From positions 1 to 6,064 of the forward strand of contig JAEZAV010000085.1 in the NCBI GenBank assembly GCA_023430285.1: 6,064 nucleotides of DNA, written 5' to 3'. The notes beneath the pieces were generated by a model. It had not been told where the DNA came from and made no database searches. It worked only from the letters and a program-made list of their open reading frames with translations. Source of the DNA: Methanobacteriota archaeon (GTDB taxonomy: Archaea > Methanobacteriota > Methanobacteria > Methanobacteriales > Methanobacteriaceae). How positions within the stretch are numbered: the first letter of the stretch is position 1; the number at the start of each line of letters is the position of its first letter. The position numbers and the translations under genes were made by a program. Shown here one piece after another: positions 1 through 4,201 of this stretch.

Positions 1-63
1 GCCGGCCCAATAGTTGTGGTTATTGTTGGTGTCCTGATCTTGATCAAATCTGTAATGAGATGA
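1..63 (+). CDS. C-terminal end of a membrane protein (partial)
   Basis: Frame 1 is open from the window edge to a TGA stop at 61-63 and encodes 20 residues. These begin Ala-Gly-Pro, continue as an uninterrupted run of Val, Ile, Leu and Gly, and finish with Lys-Ser-Val-Met-Arg. A hydrophobic helix closed by basic residues is what a last transmembrane segment with a short cytoplasmic tail looks like (positive-inside rule). Codon use is natural and a T-tract follows directly, which supports a real gene end. The family cannot be identified from so short a piece. It could also be a C-terminal membrane anchor of a surface protein. Confidence 0.6.
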   Translation, partial: AGPIVVVIVGVLILIKSVMR

Positions 64-65
64 AA

Positions 66-74
66 TTTTTTTTT
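66..74 (+). terminator. poly-T terminator of the upstream membrane protein gene
   Basis: Nine consecutive T residues start three bases after the TGA stop, followed by more T-rich sequence up to about 95. Archaeal RNA polymerase terminates at such U-tracts without needing a hairpin. Only 70 bases separate this stop from the peptidase start, so read-through into the peptidase gene is possible. I see no convincing BRE/TATA pair for a separate peptidase promoter in the gap; ATTTATTTAT near 78-87 is the best, weak candidate. Confidence 0.45.
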
Positions 75-133
75 ATTATTTATTTATCATTTCTTAGTTA
101 ATTTGAATTAAATTATCGAATGGAGTAAAAAAA

Positions 134-1159
134 ATGGACAGTTTACTAAAAAAACTTTCAGATGCACCAGGAGTTTCTGGATTTGAAGAAGAAATTAGAA
201 AGATAATAATAGATGAGTTGAAGGATCACGTTGACGAAGTAGAAGTTGATCAGATGGGTAACGTGATCACCACCCGTAAAGGTAAGCCAAACGGTAAAAA
301 GATCATGTTAGCAGCTCACATGGATGAAATTGGGCTCATGATACGTTACATTGATAAAAATGGTTTCATTAAATTTTCCAAAATTGGGGGAATAAATGAT
401 CAAATGCTTCTAAATCAGGAAGTAACCATTCATACCGATGATGGAGAAGTAACTGGAGTTATAGGTTCAAAGCCACCGCACCGTATGAAAGAATCAGAGA
501 GGAAAAAAATTCTCGATTATGAAAATATGTTCATAGACATTGGTGCTAAAACTAAGGAAGAAGCTGAAGAACGTGTTAAACTGGGAGACCCCATAACAAT
601 CAAACAGGAGTTCACAAAACTCGGAAACTTTTACAAGGGAAAGGCTTTAGACAACAGAATAGGATGCGCCATCATGATCGAAGTCATGAAGAGAGCCGAA
701 ACTGACGCAACCCTTTACGGTGTTGGAACTGTTCAAGAAGAGGTTGGACTCAAGGGAGCCAAAACATCCGCATTCAAATTAAACCCAGATATGGCCTTGG
801 CATTAGACGTTACAATCGCAGGAGACCATCCTGGAATTAAAGAAGAAGATGCGCCTGCTAAGATGGGGAAGGGCCCCGCCGTAATATTGGTCGATGCTAG
901 TGGTAGAGGACTTATTACCCACCCAATGGTTAAAAATCTCATTATTACAGCTGGAAACGAAGATGTTATACCATACCAGCTTGAAGTTAGCGAAGGTGGA
1001 ACAACCGATGCAACTGCCATTCATCTCACCCGTGAGGGAATACCAACTGGAGTCATTTCACCACCAACAAGGTACATACACACACCCGTAAGTGTGGTAG
1101 ATATGGAAGACGTTGAAAATGCTGTAAATCTTATATTAGCAGTGTTAAAACGACTTTAA
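134..1159 (+). CDS. M42 family (TET-type) metallo-aminopeptidase
   Basis: A 341-residue cytosolic aminopeptidase of family M42. Known members form tetrahedral dodecamers and trim peptides, probably downstream of the proteasome. All expected dinuclear metal ligands are visible: His62 (AAHMDE), Asp173 (KALDNR, bridging), Glu203 (QEEVG), Asp225 (LDVT) and His316 (YIHTP), with Glu202 as the catalytic base. The segment at about 70-165 is the inserted beta-barrel dimerisation domain. Length is normal for the family and no frame damage is seen. The ATG at 134 is supported by GGAG at 122-125 with an 8-base spacer. Relatives are often mislabelled as endoglucanase (CelM) or FrvX; the ligand set argues for peptidase. 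Leucyl, glutamyl or lysyl preference cannot be read from the sequence. A T8 tract follows the stop, so it is probably the end of its transcript. Confidence 0.95.
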   Translation: MDSLLKKLSDAPGVSGFEEEIRKIIIDELKDHVDEVEVDQMGNVITTRKGKPNGKKIMLAAHMDEIGLMIRYIDKNGFIKFSKIGGINDQMLLNQEVTIHTDDGEVTGVIGSKPPHRMKESERKKILDYENMFIDIGAKTKEEAEERVKLGDPITIKQEFTKLGNFYKGKALDNRIGCAIMIEVMKRAETDATLYGVGTVQEEVGLKGAKTSAFKLNPDMALALDVTIAGDHPGIKEEDAPAKMGKGPAVILVDASGRGLITHPMVKNLIITAGNEDVIPYQLEVSEGGTTDATAIHLTREGIPTGVISPPTRYIHTPVSVVDMEDVENAVNLILAVLKRL

Positions 1160-1165
1160 TATCTC

Positions 1166-1173
1166 TTTTTTTT
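1166..1173 (+). terminator. poly-T terminator after the M42 peptidase gene
   Basis: Eight T residues begin six bases after the TAA stop. No stable hairpin precedes them, which fits archaeal U-tract termination. The tract separates the peptidase transcript from the secreted-protein genes downstream. Confidence 0.55.
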
Positions 1174-1386
1174 ATTCCATATATTTAAAACAAAACTTCA
1201 CCATGGAATTAGGGCCAGATGTAGTTTATTTGAATGTATGACATCTAAATTTATTTTTAGTAAACAGTAATTAGTTGCTAATCTAAATAAGTTAATTCTC
1301 TCGCCTATTTTTATAATTCAACCCATAAAAAATCATTTTTCAATTTTAAACTTCATGAACTTCTATTTTTAGTAATTACAAGAATT

Positions 1387-1413
1387 TAGCGTCTAGTTTT
1401 CAAAATAACGCTA
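1387..1413. repeat. spaced inverted repeat next to a putative promoter
   Basis: TAGCGT at 1387-1392 is mirrored by ACGCTA at 1408-1413 with a 15-base spacer, which itself holds TTTT and AAAA around a single C. The right arm ends at the base before the purine-rich BRE-like stretch at 1414-1420. Placement right upstream of a TATA box suggests an operator, but a six-base arm in AT-rich DNA may arise by chance; the two G/C pairs per arm make it less trivial. Confidence 0.3.
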
Positions 1414-1429
1414 CAGAAAACTTTAAATA
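1414..1429 (+). promoter_or_regulatory. candidate archaeal promoter (BRE + TATA) for the first secreted-protein gene
   Basis: The purine-rich CAGAAAA (1414-1420), BRE-like, is followed by TTTAAATA at 1422-1429, close to the archaeal TATA consensus. Transcription would begin about 25 bases downstream, near 1450. It is the best BRE/TATA pair in the spacer, but the very AT-rich background makes false matches likely. Confidence 0.4.
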
Positions 1430-1668
1430 ATAATTAATATATACTCAGTGTGCAATTCGTAATATTTTCAAAATTAAAAAAACTCTGTTAATAATTAAAT
1501 CCAAATTTAAATTTGTTGAATGTTAGTCATACTAAAAAAACAAAAAAATAGCTTAACGAAAGTACCTGCTTAGTAATTAGTTCACTTACTTCATTTTCTT
1601 GTGATAATAATCCTTTGATAGGATAATATCTCATTTTGAAGTTTTCGTTAAATAATTCAATTTATTAA

Positions 1669-1686
1669 AGGAGTTGATACTATTTC
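1669..1686 (+). promoter_or_regulatory. translation initiation element with SD and ATT start (copy 1)
   Basis: AGGAGTTGATACTATTTC occurs here and, identical over all 18 bases, at 2707-2724, while the flanking leaders have diverged. GGAG (1670-1673) is followed by an 8-base spacer and ATT at 1682-1684, in frame with the protein. The same 8-base spacing separates GGAG from the ATG of the M42 gene in this window. The TTG inside the element (1674-1676) is out of frame and touches the GGAG, so it is a poor start. Confidence 0.6.
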
Positions 1687-2206
1687 AGAGGATATTGACC
1701 CTGATCTCAGCATTATAAATTGTATACTGGTTTTATGTTTCCTAAGTATTATTCTGCCTGTGTCTGCAAACTCAGTTGGAGCTTATAACGTCACAGCTAC
1801 CCACGATTATGTTAAAGCAACAGCAATATGTTCATGCGGAGAAAATACCTACTCCAGCGGCAATAATAATTATATTTATCACACATCAACATTTAAAAAT
1901 TACTGTCCCCGCTGCAAAAGTTACGGAACCCTAAAATTCAACCCAAAAGGTGTTCCTGAAGGAGAATGGACCTGTACCAAATGTAGTTCAGATTACTGTG
2001 CAGCAGATGGTAGGGAAAAAATAACAGGAAGTCACTACAGTTTAGTAGAATACAATCCTCCACAAGTAAAAGTTCAATCAGATGTAAGTTCTGGATTAAA
2101 TATAGAAATGAATGCTATAACCGATTTAAATAACGCAAATAACAAAAGTATTCTCGAAGCTGATTACCAAAGACTAAGAAATTCAAACTACTTCATAATA
2201 AATTAA
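1682..2206 (+). CDS. secreted Cys-rich zinc-ribbon-like protein, paralog 1 (putative ATT start)
   Basis: Read from ATT at 1682 this is a 174-residue precursor. Residues 9-25 form a hydrophobic core followed by Pro-Val-Ser-Ala, giving a signal peptidase site after Ala29. The n-region (Ser-Glu-Asp-Ile-Asp-Pro-Asp) is acidic with no Lys or Arg, unusual for a Sec signal. The mature part carries Cys50-x-Cys52, Cys75-x2-Cys78, Cys98-x2-Cys101 and Cys106, with NYCPRC, YGTLKFNPKG, PEGEWTC and DYCAADG blocks: a likely metal-binding ribbon or disulfide knot. The roughly 50-residue tail is polar and unlike that of its neighbour. No ATG, GTG or TTG lies in frame between the upstream stop (1649) and GTG 1760; starting at GTG would delete the signal peptide and has no SD. 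Similar Cys blocks occur, from memory, in methanogen envelope proteins and some phage proteins; function unknown. Confidence 0.75.
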   Translation: MSEDIDPDLSIINCILVLCFLSIILPVSANSVGAYNVTATHDYVKATAICSCGENTYSSGNNNYIYHTSTFKNYCPRCKSYGTLKFNPKGVPEGEWTCTKCSSDYCAADGREKITGSHYSLVEYNPPQVKVQSDVSSGLNIEMNAITDLNNANNKSILEADYQRLRNSNYFIIN

Positions 2207-2239
2207 CGGAACATCCATCCATAAAAAAACCCCCGTTAA
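2203..2239 (+). terminator. possible hairpin at the 3' end of paralog 1
   Basis: TTAACGG (2203-2209, including the stop codon) can pair with CCGTTAA (2233-2239) across a 23-base loop. No strong T-tract follows on this strand, so termination efficiency is uncertain. The loop contains A7 and C5, which on the opposite strand reads as G5 then T7. Confidence 0.3.
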
Positions 2240-2512
2240 ATGCATATTACAAGTAAATTTCTTGATAAACGTATAATTAAAAAACTTGAAATTTTAAACT
2301 AAACTTAAAAAAACACTGCAGTAGTGGATAACTTTATATGGATGATCAACACAATAATTGTTTTTGAATTACCAAACTATATTCTTATTATTTCTACAAT
2401 CAAATATTAAGAAAAAGTTGGTATTCGCTTGTTAATCATATAAGCTCACAAAAAACTAGGAAAAATATAATTGAAAAAAAATTAGATGTACAATTAAATT
2501 CAGAATAATTCA

Positions 2513-2520
2513 TATATAAA
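2513..2520 (+). promoter_or_regulatory. candidate TATA box for the second secreted-protein gene
   Basis: TATATAAA matches the archaeal TATA consensus well; the upstream sequence (CAGAATAATTCA) is only weakly BRE-like. The predicted start site is near 2545. A second candidate, TTTATATG at 2333-2340, lies further upstream. In this AT-rich background either may be fortuitous. Confidence 0.35.
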
Positions 2521-2573
2521 TAATTAACAAATTTGACTAAAAAAAATACTGTTTTTTTGTAAATAACTTCAGG

Positions 2574-2599
2574 ATCTTAATTTAACAAAGTTTTAAGAT
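2574..2599 (+). repeat. inverted repeat in the leader of paralog 2
   Basis: ATCTTAA (2574-2580) and TTAAGAT (2593-2599) are perfect 7-base arms around a 12-base loop. Inside the loop AAC (2584-2586) and GTT (2590-2592) can extend the fold around an AAA triloop. It could be an RNA hairpin in the leader or a dyad protein-binding site. Confidence 0.3.
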
Positions 2600-2625
2600 G
2601 GACTAATAAACTTGCTTTGAGATTC

Positions 2626-2674
2626 TGCTGCAAAATTATTATTTAACAATTTTTTGAACTGAGTTAAAGCAGCA
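2626..2674 (+). repeat. nested inverted repeats in the leader of paralog 2
   Basis: TGCTGC (2626-2631) pairs with GCAGCA (2669-2674). Within, AAAATT (2632-2637) pairs with AATTTT (2648-2653). The fold would sit about 30 bases before the SD. The GC-containing outer arms stand out in this AT-rich spacer, but no known riboswitch is recognised. Confidence 0.25.
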
Positions 2675-2706
2675 TTTACAAAAACAGATTGCTAAATCGT
2701 ATTCTC

Positions 2707-2724
2707 AGGAGTTGATACTATTTC
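2707..2724 (+). promoter_or_regulatory. translation initiation element with SD and ATT start (copy 2)
   Basis: This is the second copy of AGGAGTTGATACTATTTC, identical to 1669-1686. GGAG (2708-2711) precedes ATT at 2720-2722 by 8 bases, in frame with the protein. Sequence identity stops at both ends of the element, as expected if the initiation signal itself is under selection. Confidence 0.6.
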
Positions 2725-3226
2725 TATTGACATTAAAAATTCAATATTTAAGACATTCATGATGCTCTCTGCATTGAGCATGGTAATGGTACCAGTTGCA
2801 TTTGCAACATCTGTAGGTGCCAAAGATGTTGAGGTAAACAATCAGTATGTAAAGGCCACTGCAATATGTAGCTGCGGATCGTATGAATACGACCACTACA
2901 TAACTGGAACCTTCTTAAACTACTGTCCACAATGTCACAGCTACGGAACCCTTGAATTTAACCCTAAAGGTACACCTGAAGGAGAATGGACATGTTCCAA
3001 GTGTAACTCAGATTACTGCGCAGCAGATGGAAAGGAAAAAATTGACGGCAGCAAATACCGTCTGACCCAGTACAACGTAACCAGTACCAACACACACAAC
3101 TCAACCCAAAATAATTCTACCCAGAATCAGACTATTTTTCAAACTGAAGCCATGCTAAAAACATTCCACCAGACAATACTCGAACAGCTCGCATTATTTA
3201 ATGGAAAAGCATTCTACAAGTGGTAA
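2720..3226 (+). CDS. secreted Cys-rich zinc-ribbon-like protein, paralog 2 (putative ATT start)
   Basis: Read from ATT at 2720 it is a 168-residue precursor with a classical signal peptide: Lys6 and Lys11, a hydrophobic core at about 13-26, and Ala-Phe-Ala ending at residue 29. It aligns without gaps to paralog 1 from the ATT to Cys52. Cysteines are Cys50-x-Cys52, Cys69-x2-Cys72, Cys92-x2-Cys95 and Cys100; over residues 65-107 only eight of 43 positions differ from paralog 1. Six fewer residues lie between the first and second Cys pairs. The tail at about 119-138 is Asn/Ser/Thr-rich with sequons at Asn119, 127, 131, 132 and 136, then a short likely helical end. ATG at 2759 or 2762 is the conventional alternative start; it lacks an SD and would remove the basic n-region but keep most of the hydrophobic core. 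Function unknown. Confidence 0.8.
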   Translation: MSIDIKNSIFKTFMMLSALSMVMVPVAFATSVGAKDVEVNNQYVKATAICSCGSYEYDHYITGTFLNYCPQCHSYGTLEFNPKGTPEGEWTCSKCNSDYCAADGKEKIDGSKYRLTQYNVTSTNTHNSTQNNSTQNQTIFQTEAMLKTFHQTILEQLALFNGKAFYKW

Positions 3227-3244
3227 AATTCTTAAGAACTTGGT

Positions 3245-3273
3245 AAATTGAATAAAAAATTCAATTTTCTTTT
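3245..3273 (+). terminator. hairpin terminator after paralog 2
   Basis: AAATTGAAT (3245-3253) and ATTCAATTT (3259-3267) form a perfect 9-pair stem with an AAAAA loop, followed by T-rich TCTTTT. It starts 18 bases after the stop. On the opposite strand the stem could also act on transcripts from the convergent KaiC-like gene. Confidence 0.6.
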
Positions 3274-3334
3274 AAAGTTTGTATGAATTAAATTACCAAA
3301 AAATTAGTATTATTTTATAAATATAATGAAGAAA

Positions 3335-3379
3335 CCCCATGAAAATTTCAAAGTGACATTTTTTTGAAATATTTAGGGG
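3335..3379. terminator. large interrupted hairpin between convergent genes
   Basis: CCCC (3335-3338) pairs with GGGG (3376-3379), AAA (3342-3344) with TTT (3372-3374), and ATTTCAAA (3345-3352) with TTTGAAAT (3363-3370), leaving a 10-base loop. That is 15 pairs in all with one small internal loop and a single-base bulge. Lying between two genes that converge, it probably helps end transcription from either side or protects a 3' end. A small structured RNA is possible but has no visible promoter. Confidence 0.4.
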
Positions 3380-3398
3380 ATTTATTCTCTTTCCAACT

Positions 3399-3405
3399 AA
3401 AAAAA
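3399..3405 (-). terminator. poly-T terminator of the KaiC-like gene
   Basis: Seven A residues on the + strand give a T7 tract on the transcribed (-) strand, 55 bases past the TGA stop of the KaiC-like ATPase gene. This is a typical archaeal U-tract terminator. Confidence 0.4.
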
Positions 3406-3460
3406 GATCTATTGAAGTTTGAAATTAAAAGACCCTAAATTTCTTTTTAAATTCATCCCA

Positions 3461-4150
3461 TCATACCATTGATATCCCATCGGAATTTATTTCATAGCTT
3501 ATGAATTGTGTAGGGGTTTTAGTACTTCTCATTTTTACTATGTCCATTACACGCTCCCTTCTACCTGTGTATGGATTTTCACGTTTCATCAATCTCATAG
3601 CCCCGTAAACAGAGAATAATGCTATTTCATTGAATTCCTTTGAAGTTGCACTGTCGAGTATGATGAGTGCAGTTATGTCTCGTTTTTTTAGTTCGTAAAC
3701 CAGTAGATCGAAACGATCCCTGAACTCATATGGAGTTAATTTGGCAGTGTAACTACCAATATTATCTATAACGACGGTATTAGTGTCTTCAGGAATTTCA
3801 TTGACAAATTTGGTGAAGTTACCCTTCATGGCCCCTATGTCAATGCTCATTTCTGCCTCTGTAACCTTGGCCCTCACACCTGCAAGTTCAACGAAGTTGA
3901 GTTTTCCAGTTTCAGTTTGGGATTTCATATCCCAATTAAAAGATTCACCCTGGGTGTACAGGTCCTTTGCATCTTCTTCAGTGGTTATGTAAGTTGTTTT
4001 AAATCCCTGAGCACAGCTGCTCTTTGCAAATTGCAATCCAAAAATTGTTTTCCCTGAACCAGCATCCCCTGTAACAAGCATGGATCTTCCATGAGGAAAT
4101 CCTCCTGTTATATTATCAATTCCTTCAATACCACTTTTTACCCTTTTCAA
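3461..4150 (-). CDS. single-domain KaiC-like (RecA/RAD55 superfamily) ATPase
   Basis: A 229-residue protein with one KaiC-type RecA fold, half of cyanobacterial KaiC. Visible motifs are Walker A GDAGSGKT (28-35), the Thr-Thr-Glu-Glu-Asp stretch (56-60) whose Glu58/Glu59 match the paired catalytic glutamates of KaiC, Walker B VVIDN (126-130, Asp129), and KMR (Lys206, Arg208) near the C-terminus as in KaiC subunit interfaces. It probably forms ring oligomers. Archaeal single-domain KaiC homologs are often encoded beside two-component proteins and have been proposed as signalling hubs; there is no basis to call this a clock. The start is TTG at 4150, supported by AAGGAGGT just upstream (4158-4165) with GGAG 9 bases away; no ATG fits. 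It lies 51 bases downstream of the response regulator on the same strand, a likely operon and probable partner. Confidence 0.88.
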   Translation of the reverse strand: MKRVKSGIEGIDNITGGFPHGRSMLVTGDAGSGKTIFGLQFAKSSCAQGFKTTYITTEEDAKDLYTQGESFNWDMKSQTETGKLNFVELAGVRAKVTEAEMSIDIGAMKGNFTKFVNEIPEDTNTVVIDNIGSYTAKLTPYEFRDRFDLLVYELKKRDITALIILDSATSKEFNEIALFSVYGAMRLMKRENPYTGRRERVMDIVKMRSTKTPTQFISYEINSDGISMV

Positions 4151-4157
4151 AATGCAA

Positions 4158-4179
4158 ACCTCCTTAAATACTCCTTAAA
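4158..4179 (-). promoter_or_regulatory. tandem Shine-Dalgarno repeat before the TTG start
   Basis: On the - strand TTTAAGGAG occurs twice (4179-4171 and 4168-4160) with two bases between. The proximal copy, extended to AAGGAGGT, sets the TTG start of the KaiC-like gene. The distal copy is too far away to place that start and may be a standby site or a local duplication. Confidence 0.55.
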
Positions 4180-4201
4180 GGCCCATAACCCATTAGAAAC
4201 A

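Larger units (their letters stand above)
1174..1681. other. long AT-rich spacer and leader of the first secreted-protein gene
   Basis: About 500 bases without a credible gene on either strand: every frame is broken by frequent stops, and no tRNA, rRNA or CRISPR-like pattern is seen. It holds a plausible BRE/TATA at 1414-1429, a spaced inverted repeat at 1387-1413 next to it, a perfect 12-base palindrome AAATTTAAATTT at 1503-1514 that could be another TATA-like site, and an interrupted inverted repeat at 1603-1630 (GATA/TATC outer and ATCC/GGAT inner arms) about 40 bases before the ribosome binding site. If the 1422 TATA box is used, the mRNA leader would be about 230 bases. Confidence 0.5.
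2240..2719. other. long AT-rich spacer and leader of the second secreted-protein gene
   Basis: About 480 bases with no credible gene on either strand and no recognised RNA family. Visible elements are TATA-like TTTATATG at 2333-2340 and TATATAAA at 2513-2520, a T7 tract at 2552-2558, a perfect inverted repeat ATCTTAA/TTAAGAT at 2574-2580 and 2593-2599, and TGCTGC (2626-2631) with GCAGCA (2669-2674) enclosing an inner AAAATT/AATTTT pair (2632-2637 and 2648-2653). Transcription from the nearer TATA would give a leader of about 175 bases containing the last two structures. Apart from the 18-base initiation element I see no clear similarity to the spacer before paralog 1. Confidence 0.5.

Noticed and set aside
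1674..1676. TTG inside the shared 18-base element as the start codon (also 2712-2714)
   Set aside because: It is out of frame with the protein in both copies, reaches a stop before the mature domain, and directly touches the GGAG, leaving no spacer. It would need a frameshift in both genes.
1760..1762. GTG as start of secreted paralog 1
   Set aside because: It lies at the end of the signal-peptide core (in Pro-Val-Ser-Ala), has no SD, and would delete an export signal that aligns with paralog 2.
2333..2558. Possible small RNA from TATA-like TTTATATG (2333-2340) to the T7 tract (2552-2558)
   Set aside because: The segment is very AT-rich with no convincing fold or conservation evidence, and both end signals are expected by chance in this composition.
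1174..2719. CRISPR array, tRNA or insertion sequence remnants in the long spacers
   Set aside because: No regularly spaced direct repeats, no cloverleaf or CCA-type ends, and no transposase fragments or terminal inverted repeats with target duplications were seen.
2759..2764. ATG codons at 2759 and 2762 as start of secreted paralog 2
   Set aside because: No SD precedes them and they would drop the basic n-region; the ATT at 2720 has SD, spacing and alignment with paralog 1. Kept as the conventional alternative because initiation here is not excluded.
3461..4150. Circadian clock KaiC
   Set aside because: Only one RecA domain is present and no KaiA or KaiB gene is nearby; single-domain archaeal homologs are a separate, broadly distributed group.
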